Shown here piece after piece: positions 1 to 4,420 of a DNA stretch of 5,287 nt (positions are counted from its first letter, which is position 1; every line of letters starts with the position of its first letter). A program made the translations under genes and the position numbers. Below the pieces are notes generated by a model that had not been told where the DNA came from, ran no database searches, and was given only the letters and a program-made list of their open reading frames with translations. The DNA is taken from NCBI GenBank assembly GCA_021788565.1, contig JAJYKO010000484.1, positions 1 to 5,287 on the forward strand, given 5' to 3'. Source of the stretch: Chloroflexota bacterium. Its GTDB lineage: Bacteria; Chloroflexota; UBA6077.

Positions 1-261
1 ACCATAGATAGCGTAAGCGCCCATCAGTACCCGAGCGTTGAACTCTGCAGCCAGTTCGTAGCCTATCTTGCCGCTCTGCCGCAGATCTTCTAGGGCCTGG
101 GCCGCCTGCTCGGGCAGTCCAATGTATAGAGGTCCCTGCTCGTCGTGAACGACGGTGACCTCGTCACCGTCGATCCCAAATCTCCGTCGGATTTCGACGA
201 TCGGCATCAGACTCTTGGTTCCGATGTACCATCTAAGCGTGCTCTTACTCAGCTTTTTCAT
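1..261 (-). CDS. Hypothetical protein, N-terminal 87 residues (gene runs off the left edge)
   Basis: An open frame reads leftwards from ATG at 261 with no stop before the window edge, giving 87 residues that start MKKLSKSTLRWYIGTK. An in-frame TGA lies six codons upstream with no other start codon in between, so this start is forced if the gene is real. The upstream GGTGAGG is a poor Shine-Dalgarno candidate because it lies about 13-14 nt from the ATG. The composition looks like real protein: a basic N-terminus (KKLSKSTLRWY), then IRRRFGIDGDEVTVVHDE, then GPLYIGLPEQAAQALEDL, which suggests a short beta-rich segment followed by a helix. I see no signal peptide, membrane segment or known catalytic motif. 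I do not recognise the family and assign no function. The main evidence is the open frame with plausible amino-acid use and a candidate promoter upstream at 414-441. Confidence 0.6.
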   Translation of the reverse strand, partial: MKKLSKSTLRWYIGTKSLMPIVEIRRRFGIDGDEVTVVHDEQGPLYIGLPEQAAQALEDLRQSGKIGYELAAEFNARVLMGAYAIYG

Positions 262-326
262 GGCGCCGAGCCAGCCTCACCACATTCCAGCCTGGCATGG
301 ATATAACCACTTCCACTTCTCGCAGG

Positions 327-392
327 TGCCCCAAGGGGGCATGGAAAACTTGGTTGAGCCATCTGCATTACCCGGACCCCGGACCTCCGGGG
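327..392. other. Two short GC-rich hairpins in the leader of the left-edge gene
   Basis: The intergenic stretch 262-506 has no convincing gene. It holds two perfect inverted repeats: TGCCCC-AAG-GGGGCA at 327-341, and CCCCGG-ACCT-CCGGGG at 377-392. If the promoter proposed at 414-441 is used, both lie in the roughly 145-nt untranslated leader of the left-edge gene. Neither is followed by a T-run on either strand, so neither looks like an ordinary intrinsic terminator. They could be leader RNA structures, or chance in GC-rich DNA. Confidence 0.35.
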
Positions 393-413
393 CAGCGGAC
401 AGCTTCTTTGTCG

Positions 414-441
414 ATCATAGCAGGAATCGAGAGGCACGCAA
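414..441 (-). promoter_or_regulatory. Candidate sigma-70-type promoter for the left-edge gene
   Basis: On the minus strand, TTGCGT (-35, at 436-441) is separated by 16 nt from TATGAT (-10, at 414-419). The -10 matches the consensus at 5 of 6 positions and the -35 at only 3 of 6. An A/T-rich stretch (TTTAACA) lies upstream. Transcription would start near 407, some 145 nt before the ATG at 261. This is a pattern match only. Confidence 0.35.
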
Positions 442-506
442 AGAAGAGCAAGTGTTAAATTGCCATAAGCTCAGAGGACTAAGCTGTTAGATGCCGTCGT
501 GGCGCC

Positions 507-1127
507 TCAGATGCCGGCGTTCTCGGAGATCAGGTAGCTGCACGTTCGATCGCCGCTGCTGATGCATTCGGACCTCACCACGGATGCTCCCAACAACCTC
601 GCGAGGTACTCCTGCTCGATGTCGCACACCTGTTTATGAGATCTCGAGACAAAGAGATTGGGGCAGTTGTACTGCCTTAGCATGTAGCCCCCATCAGCCT
701 TTTCCCAGTCCGCAATAGCCCCTTCCTCGTTCCGGATCTCAGCCAGCTCGGCTATCCGCTCTCCAAAGGACTTTCCGGTCATCCGACCGGCATGTTCCTC
801 CGACCACGCCTCCGCGATGCGAAGAAGTAGTTTCCGAACGGTCTCAGCGGGCAGTTCTTCGTTCATCGTTCGCAGCAGCCTGCCAGCGAGGACGTGGTAG
901 CGCTTGGGGAAAAGCTCCTCCGCATCCTGGGAGAGGGAATAGACGAAGAACGGCCTGCCTACCCTGCCCCGCACCTCCTCCACGTTCACCAGATCGTCTC
1001 GCTGCAACACTGAGAGATGGACGCGGATAGTGACAGGGGAAAGACCTACTTCTCTGGAGAGCTCCTCCAGGGTTGCCCTGCCGCGTCTTTTCAGGATGTC
1101 CAGGATCTGCCTTCGTGTTCTCTGCAT
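507..1127 (-). CDS. Winged-helix transcriptional regulator, SufR/COG2345-like, with C-terminal cysteine cluster
   Basis: Predicted DNA-binding regulator of 206 residues. Residues 5-62 form a winged helix-turn-helix: ILDILKRRGRATLEELSREV leads into VGLSPVTIRVHLSVLQRDDL (recognition helix about 29-41), then a wing with GRVGRPFFVYSLS. The GRP-x3-Y-x-L wing is typical of the COG2345/SufR group within the ArsR/DeoR-like regulators. The C-terminal half carries Cys155, Cys168, Cys188 and Cys196 in the spacing C-x12-C-x19-C-x7-C, beginning with NCP. Members of this group can bind an Fe-S cluster (SufR) or possibly another metal, so redox or iron sensing is plausible but inferred. No suf genes are in the window. 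A TTG seven codons upstream could extend the frame, but ATG at 1127 sits 5 nt from a perfect AGGAGG and is preferred. The gene is divergent from the small membrane-protein gene at 1368. A perfect palindrome at 1149-1172 may be its operator, which would suggest autoregulation. The target genes are unknown. Confidence 0.88.
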   Translation of the reverse strand: MQRTRRQILDILKRRGRATLEELSREVGLSPVTIRVHLSVLQRDDLVNVEEVRGRVGRPFFVYSLSQDAEELFPKRYHVLAGRLLRTMNEELPAETVRKLLLRIAEAWSEEHAGRMTGKSFGERIAELAEIRNEEGAIADWEKADGGYMLRQYNCPNLFVSRSHKQVCDIEQEYLARLLGASVVRSECISSGDRTCSYLISENAGI

Positions 1128-1132
1128 TGAGT

Positions 1133-1138
1133 CCTCCT
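1133..1138 (-). promoter_or_regulatory. Ribosome-binding site that fixes the regulator start
   Basis: AGGAGG on the minus strand lies 5 nt before ATG at 1127. The alternative TTG start at 1148 lies upstream of this element, and the extra codons would read through it. That argues for the shorter 206-residue product. Confidence 0.8.
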
Positions 1139-1148
1139 GCCGTGGCAA

Positions 1149-1172
1149 GCGACTCGCCGGCCGGCGAGTCGC
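1149..1172. promoter_or_regulatory. Perfect 24-bp palindrome, candidate operator
   Basis: The half-site GCGACTCGCCGG is followed directly by its exact reverse complement CCGGCGAGTCGC, with no spacer. It lies 21 nt upstream of the regulator's start codon and about 18-41 nt downstream of the start site predicted from the promoter at 1197-1225. The twofold symmetry suits a dimeric winged-helix protein, so autorepression as a roadblock is the simplest reading. In RNA it would also form a GC-rich hairpin next to the ribosome-binding site, so translational control is an alternative. It does not resemble the CAAC-N6-GTTG site that I recall for cyanobacterial SufR. Confidence 0.6.
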
Positions 1173-1196
1173 GAAGACCCTCTCTCCATCTACCGC

Positions 1197-1225
1197 ATGC
1201 TACATGGCACACCGGCGCTTGTCAA
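1197..1225 (-). promoter_or_regulatory. Promoter of the SufR-like regulator
   Basis: On the minus strand a consensus TTGACA (1220-1225) is separated by exactly 17 nt from TAGCAT (1197-1202, 4 of 6 matches to TATAAT). The predicted start is near 1190, giving a leader of about 63 nt that contains the 24-bp palindrome. The -35 box is the complement of the sequence used by the divergent promoter, shifted by one base. Confidence 0.55.
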
Positions 1226-1246
1226 TTTACAGGCCTATTTTATGAT
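1219..1246 (+). promoter_or_regulatory. Divergent promoter of the small membrane-protein gene
   Basis: On the plus strand TTGTCA (1219-1224) is separated by 16 nt from TATGAT (1241-1246); each matches the sigma-70 consensus at 5 of 6 positions. The surrounding DNA (1222-1250) is clearly A/T-rich in an otherwise GC-rich region. Transcription would start near 1253, leaving a leader of about 115 nt before the ATG at 1368. I see no clear structure in that leader. Confidence 0.55.
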
Positions 1247-1355
1247 AAATGGCTCTCCCCGTTGTTTCCCAAGCACTGGCAATAGCGATATCATGTGTTC
1301 CGCAATTCGAGCTCACTCAAGGCACCGTTATCGGAGCCCGAGGAGTGGGAGGTGT

Positions 1356-1361
1356 AGGAGG
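1356..1361 (+). promoter_or_regulatory. Ribosome-binding site that decides the start of the small membrane protein
   Basis: A perfect AGGAGG is followed by a 6-nt spacer and ATG at 1368. This rejects the longer frame starting at 1197, whose extra 57 codons would include the promoter region. Confidence 0.8.
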
Positions 1362-1367
1362 CTGGAA

Positions 1368-1658
1368 ATGATAATGCGCATCGTTGCCATCGTACTTGTG
1401 ATCCTGGCGGTGGCGGGGGCAGTTCTCGGCTACCTGCTGCAGGTAAACCCGATCACGGTTGGGCCGATTCTGGTGGGTATCGGCGCTATTCTGGCCGTTT
1501 TCGCGCGGCTCGCCCAGGCCGAATACCACAATAGCCAGCAGATGGAGAGGCTGAAGGCCATTCATATCATGATTCGGGACGAGATCGACAGGGCTTCTAT
1601 CGTTGGTCCCCGGTCCAGGGAAGCCGCTTCGGCAGTTGCCGATGACGAGGATGAATAA
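1368..1658 (+). CDS. Small two-helix membrane protein of unknown function
   Basis: A 96-residue protein starting MIMRIVAIVLVILAVAGAVL. Residues about 4-25 form a strongly hydrophobic helix. A short turn with NPIT (27-30) leads to a second Gly/Ala-rich hydrophobic helix at about 31-48 (GPILVGIGAILAVFARL). The remaining half is hydrophilic: a predicted amphipathic helix (about 50-76, with QQMERLKAIHIMIRDEID) and a very acidic end, ADDEDE. The Arg at position 4 and the charged tail suggest that both ends face the cytoplasm, though this is a rough prediction. A second in-frame ATG at 1374 would remove only two residues, and the AGGAGG spacing favours 1368. It is transcribed away from the regulator and converges on rho. 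I do not recognise a family. The helix hairpin with a cytoplasmic tail resembles small accessory membrane proteins, but no function can be assigned. Confidence 0.78.
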   Translation: MIMRIVAIVLVILAVAGAVLGYLLQVNPITVGPILVGIGAILAVFARLAQAEYHNSQQMERLKAIHIMIRDEIDRASIVGPRSREAASAVADDEDE

Positions 1659-1737
1659 CCAGTGATGAGCGGTGAGTGATGAGTAATGAGCAGAGTGCTC
1701 TACTCATCACCCATTACTTATTACTCATCACTGGTTA
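1656..1737. terminator. 82-nt heptamer inverted repeat between convergent genes, candidate bidirectional terminator
   Basis: Bases 1656-1695 pair with 1698-1737 around a central TG: of 40 positions, 32 are Watson-Crick pairs, and the outer 14 are unbroken. All eight departures are transitions. Four give G-U and four give A-C in the plus-strand RNA, and the two classes swap in the minus-strand RNA, so both transcripts fold about equally well. The first three bases are the TAA of the small membrane-protein gene, and the last three are the TAA of rho read on the minus strand. Each arm consists of tandem heptamers close to GTRATGA (for example GTGATGA at 1662-1668 and 1676-1682, GTAATGA at 1683-1689). 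No T-run follows on either side, so it is not a textbook intrinsic terminator. The position between two convergent stop codons still favours transcript-end formation or protection. Confidence 0.65.
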
Positions 1738-2982
1738 GATGTCTTTGGTCAGGGTAGTGAGGAATTCCTTGTTGTTGGCGGTCTTGCCCATGCGCGCCAA
1801 CACGAGTTCCAGCCCCTCGGTGGTGCCGATGGCCGTCAACATCCTTCGCATGGTCCACACCTGCTTGAGCGTTGCCTCGTCCAGCAGCAGTTCCTCGCGA
1901 CGGGTGCCAGATCTGGCGACGTCGATGGCGGGGAAGGTCCTTCGCTCGGCGATCTTCCTGTCCAGGTGTAGCTCCATGTTGCCGGTGCCCTTGAACTCCT
2001 CATAGATGACGTCGTCCATTCGGCTGCCCGTGTCCACCAGGCAGGTGGCTATGACCGTCAGGCTCCCACCCTCCTCGATATTCCTGGCCGCGCCAAAGAA
2101 GCGCTTCGGCGGATAGAGGGCGATCGGATCGATGCCACCGGAAAGGGTGCGGCCGCTGGGCGGCATGGCCAGGTTGTAGGCCCTAGCCAGCCTGGTGATA
2201 CTGTCCAACAGGATAACGACGTCTCGCCCGCCTTCCACCAGTCGCTTGGCTCGGTTCAGGGCCATCTCCGCCACGGTGGTGTGGTCCTCCACCGGTTCGT
2301 CGAAGGTGGAGGATATGACCTCCGCCTTGACCGACCGCTTCATGTCGGTCACCTCTTCGGGGCGCTCACCGATGAGGCAGACCATGAGGTGGACGTCGGT
2401 GTAGTTGGTGGTGATACCGTTGGCGATGTGCTTCAGGATGGTCGTCTTTCCGGCCTTGGGCGGGGAGACGATCAGACCGCGTTGCCCGCGCCCGATTGGG
2501 GCGACCAGGTTGATCAACCTCTGGGTCAGGTTGTTGGGGACGGTCTCCAGGTTTAGCCGCTCCAGCGGAAAGATCGCGGTGAGCGTGTCGAAGTGAGGCC
2601 GTCGCTTGGCCACCTCGGGGTCCAGCCCATTGACCGCCTCGACCCGCAGCAGGCCGTAATACTTCTCGCTATCCTTGGGAGGCCGGACCTGGCCGGTAAT
2701 CATGTCCCCCGTGCGCAGCCCGAACCTGCGGATCTGCGACTGGGACACGTAGACATCGTTGCTCCCGGGGAGATACCTCTCCTGCCTCAGGAAGCCAAAC
2801 CCATCCTCGACGATCTCCAGGACGCCCCCACGGAACAGGTTGCCCTGCTGCTCCGTTTGGGCCTGGAGCAACCGGAAGATCAGGTCCTGCTTGCGCAAGG
2901 TGCTGACACCTGCGATGCCCAGCTCCTTGGCCATCTCCTGAAGCTCGTCTCTGGTCTTGGTTTCCAATTCAGCTATGTTCAC
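1735..2982 (-). CDS. rho: Transcription termination factor Rho
   Basis: A ring-shaped hexameric RNA-dependent ATPase/helicase that releases transcripts from RNA polymerase in the cytoplasm. At 415 residues it is full length and close to E. coli Rho (419). Residues 1-45 are the helical Rho N-terminal domain ([18 protein letters not shown]). Residues about 49-118 are the cold-shock-like RNA-binding fold with GFGFLR at 61-66 and DVYVS at 76-80. Walker A is PPKAGKTT at 174-181, with Lys179 and Thr180. Walker B is DVVILLD at 254-260, followed by [10 protein letters not shown]. The central-channel Q-loop is around [10 protein letters not shown] (276-285), and the hallmark [17 protein letters not shown] is at 291-307. 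Only Gly205 is unusual: LIGERPEEV replaces LIDERPEEV of E. coli. The start is GTG at 2982, with GGAG 6 nt upstream (2989-2992). The gene lies 337 nt behind glpX, with its own promoter candidate and a structured leader. Rho is autoregulated through its leader in E. coli, so similar control is plausible here. Confidence 0.98.
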   Translation of the reverse strand: MNIAELETKTRDELQEMAKELGIAGVSTLRKQDLIFRLLQAQTEQQGNLFRGGVLEIVEDGFGFLRQERYLPGSNDVYVSQSQIRRFGLRTGDMITGQVRPPKDSEKYYGLLRVEAVNGLDPEVAKRRPHFDTLTAIFPLERLNLETVPNNLTQRLINLVAPIGRGQRGLIVSPPKAGKTTILKHIANGITTNYTDVHLMVCLIGERPEEVTDMKRSVKAEVISSTFDEPVEDHTTVAEMALNRAKRLVEGGRDVVILLDSITRLARAYNLAMPPSGRTLSGGIDPIALYPPKRFFGAARNIEEGGSLTVIATCLVDTGSRMDDVIYEEFKGTGNMELHLDRKIAERRTFPAIDVARSGTRREELLLDEATLKQVWTMRRMLTAIGTTEGLELVLARMGKTANNKEFLTTLTKDI

Positions 2983-3014
2983 AATACACTCCGATTAGGA
3001 CACTCCCGGCTTAT

Positions 3015-3032
3015 GCACGGCAAATGCCGTGC
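3015..3032 (-). promoter_or_regulatory. Strong hairpin just upstream of rho
   Basis: A perfect inverted repeat with 8-nt arms: on the minus strand GCACGGCA-TT-TGCCGTGC. It ends about 32 nt before the rho GTG start. No U-run follows it, so it is more likely a leader RNA structure or a protein-binding site than a terminator. Confidence 0.5.
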
Positions 3033-3152
3033 GAGAACGTCACCTGGCCGTCGTGACTGGCGCAACTCAGCAGCCCATTTGGGAGAACAGCGCACTGCGG
3101 GGCAGCTTGGTTCCCAGGAGACTTAACGACCTTCGCCCACGTTCGAGGGTTG

Positions 3153-3170
3153 AAAAACGGGGTGTACCCG
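3153..3170 (-). terminator. Weak attenuator-like hairpin in the rho leader
   Basis: On the minus strand CGGG-TACAC-CCCG is followed immediately by TTTTT (complement at 3153-3157). The stem has only 4 bp plus a possible G-U pair, so it is a poor terminator on its own. Its place about 47-65 nt into the predicted rho transcript would suit attenuation. The call is tentative. Confidence 0.25.
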
Positions 3171-3223
3171 CCGGCTTGCGATGCCAGGACAAAGGAACCG
3201 GCATCTCCGACTATCCACCCTGA

Positions 3224-3253
3224 AGAATAACACCGCATCATGAACATTGTCAA
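3224..3253 (-). promoter_or_regulatory. Promoter candidate for rho
   Basis: On the minus strand a perfect TTGACA (3248-3253) is separated by 18 nt from TATTCT (3224-3229, 4 of 6 matches to TATAAT). The start would be near 3217, about 67 nt past the glpX stop codon end. Rho could therefore be expressed independently of the pyrG-transaldolase-glpX operon. Confidence 0.55.
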
Positions 3254-3319
3254 GACTTCCTCACGTCGGAAGGCACAGCCCCGAGACACCTCGATCGGCG
3301 GCGAACGATGCGGAACGGA

Positions 3320-4303
3320 TCAATACGGGACGCTGGTAATCCTGGTCAGCTTGTCGAAGTTGTGACTCGCTTCGATACGGCGGATAGTCCCGGAGCGCGA
3401 ACGCATCATGAGCGATTCCGTGTCCGCCCCTCGCCTCGTATACCGCACTCCCCGTACCAGCTCACCGCTCGTGATTCCTGTGAGGGACAGGAACACATCG
3501 TCGTCGCTGACCAAGTCGTCGATGGTCAGTATCTTGTTCACGTCGAAGCCTGCCGCTGTTGCCTTGTGCTTCTCCTCTTCGTTACGTGGATAAAGCCGGC
3601 ACTGGATCTCGCCTCCTAGGCATTTCAGCGCGCAGGCAGTGATCACCGCTTCCGGTGAGCCCCCGACGCCCATCAGGATGTCGACGCCGGTCCCGTCCAG
3701 GGCCGTCATCATGGCACCAGCTATGTCGCCGGCTTCGATCAGCTTGATCCTGGCGCCTACCTCGCGCACCTGTCGGATAAGATCCTCGTGGCGCGGTCGA
3801 TCCAGAATCACCACTGTGATCTCCGAGATCGGCAGCCTCTTGCACCTCGCAACCGCGTGGAGGTTCTCCTTCACTGGTGCATCGAGGTGGACGCAGCCCC
3901 TAGCGCTCGGACCCACGGCTATCTTGTCCATATACACGATGCCGGGGGCGTTGAACATGCTGCCGCGGGATGAAAGCGCCACCACGGAGATGGCGTTGTT
4001 GAGGCCTTTGGAGAGCAGGGTTGTGCCGTCCACAGGGTCAACCGCCACATCCACTTTGGGGGAGTCTCCGGTCCCGATCTGCTCGCCGATGTAGAGCATC
4101 GGGGCCTCGTCCTTTTCACCTTCTCCGATTACGACGATGCCGTCCATGGGCACGTACTGCAGGACGTAGCGCATCGCCTCCACAGCTGCGTGGTCGATCG
4201 CGTTCTTGTCCCCACGCCCCTGCCAGCGAGCTGAAGCCAGGGCAGCAGACTCGGTCACCCGCACCAGGTCGAAACCAAGATTGCGTCCAATGCTCTCAGC
4301 CAT
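3320..4303 (-). CDS. glpX: Fructose-1,6-bisphosphatase, class II (GlpX type)
   Basis: Hydrolyses fructose 1,6-bisphosphate to fructose 6-phosphate and phosphate in the cytoplasm, the committed step of gluconeogenesis; class II enzymes usually need Mn2+. At 327 residues it has the usual length (E. coli GlpX is 336). The family metal and substrate motifs are all visible: GDKNAIDHAAVEAM at 31-44, GEGEKDEAPMLYIGE at 60-74, DPVDGTTLLSKG at 89-100 with the metal-binding aspartates of DPVDGT, GDIAGAMM at 192-199, and MGVGGSPEAV at 211-220 with the conserved Glu218. The ending (ITSVPY) looks intact. The start is ATG at 4303, preceded by GGAGG at 4309-4313 with a 5-nt spacer. The gene follows the transaldolase gene after 117 nt filled by a heptamer array, so the two may still be cotranscribed. 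Some cyanobacterial GlpX proteins also hydrolyse sedoheptulose 1,7-bisphosphate; that activity cannot be judged from sequence alone. Confidence 0.97.
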   Translation of the reverse strand: MAESIGRNLGFDLVRVTESAALASARWQGRGDKNAIDHAAVEAMRYVLQYVPMDGIVVIGEGEKDEAPMLYIGEQIGTGDSPKVDVAVDPVDGTTLLSKGLNNAISVVALSSRGSMFNAPGIVYMDKIAVGPSARGCVHLDAPVKENLHAVARCKRLPISEITVVILDRPRHEDLIRQVREVGARIKLIEAGDIAGAMMTALDGTGVDILMGVGGSPEAVITACALKCLGGEIQCRLYPRNEEEKHKATAAGFDVNKILTIDDLVSDDDVFLSLTGITSGELVRGVRYTRRGADTESLMMRSRSGTIRRIEASHNFDKLTRITSVPY

Positions 4304-4313
4304 CCTTCCCTCC

Positions 4314-4415
4314 AGCGATTAGCGATTAGCGATTAGCTATTAGCTATTAGCGACTCGCCGTTAGCCAGCTGCTGTTGCCTCTTACCTAGTTTCTAATCGC
4401 TAATAGCTAATGGTT
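4314..4415. repeat. Heptamer tandem array with inverted copies between the transaldolase gene and glpX
   Basis: On the plus strand AGCGATT occurs three times in tandem (4314-4334), then AGCTATT twice (4335-4348). Decayed units follow: AGCGACT, CGCCGTT and AGCCAGC, to 4369. After about 25 nt of non-repeat sequence, units return in inverted orientation at 4395-4415; on the minus strand they read AACCATT, AGCTATT, AGCGATT. The arms can pair: 4342-4353 with 4397-4408 is perfect over 12 bp and extends outwards with wobble pairs. The array ends directly against the glpX ribosome-binding site (4309-4313). In the operon mRNA it may therefore form a hairpin that affects glpX translation or sets a processing point. 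The repeated units allow several slipped pairings. Confidence 0.8.
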
Positions 4416-4420
4416 GGCGG

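Larger units (their letters stand above)
2983..3319 (-). other. Long untranslated leader and promoter region of rho
   Basis: The 337 nt between the glpX stop codon and the rho start contain no convincing gene. They hold a good promoter (3224-3253), a short hairpin followed by five U (3153-3170) and a strong hairpin close to the rho ribosome-binding site (3015-3032). A 45-codon frame on the minus strand runs from ATG at 3204 to TGA at 3067. Its only purine-rich element, GGAG, abuts the ATG without a spacer, so it is unlikely to be translated efficiently. The leader would be about 235 nt long. Its sequence is unlike coding DNA on either strand. Confidence 0.6.

Noticed and set aside
377..392. 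Intrinsic terminator downstream of the SufR-like regulator gene
   Set aside because: The GC-rich hairpin has no T-run on either strand and lies 115 nt past the stop codon, beyond a candidate promoter for the next gene.
155..490. Plus-strand frame of 111 codons across the left intergenic region
   Set aside because: It overlaps the left-edge minus-strand gene, has no good ribosome-binding site and has an unstructured Pro/Ser/His-rich composition.
1197..1367. N-terminal extension of the small membrane protein to the ATG at 1197
   Set aside because: It would translate the promoter region, lacks a ribosome-binding site and adds a non-hydrophobic, irregular segment; the AGGAGG before 1368 is far better.
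1656..1737. Insertion-sequence remnant or MITE
   Set aside because: There is no flanking target duplication, since the ends coincide with the two stop codons. The internal heptamer periodicity fits a tandem-repeat origin better, although a mobile origin is not excluded.
2593..3126. Plus-strand frame of 177 codons antisense to rho and its leader
   Set aside because: It is a shadow of the rho coding frame in GC-rich DNA, and most of it lies inside a certain gene.
3011..3289. Minus-strand frame of 92 codons upstream of rho
   Set aside because: It begins upstream of the rho promoter and reads through both promoter boxes; the composition is not protein-like and it has no clear ribosome-binding site.
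4314..4415. CRISPR-like array
   Set aside because: The units are 7 nt and directly adjacent, with no spacers of CRISPR size and no cas genes.
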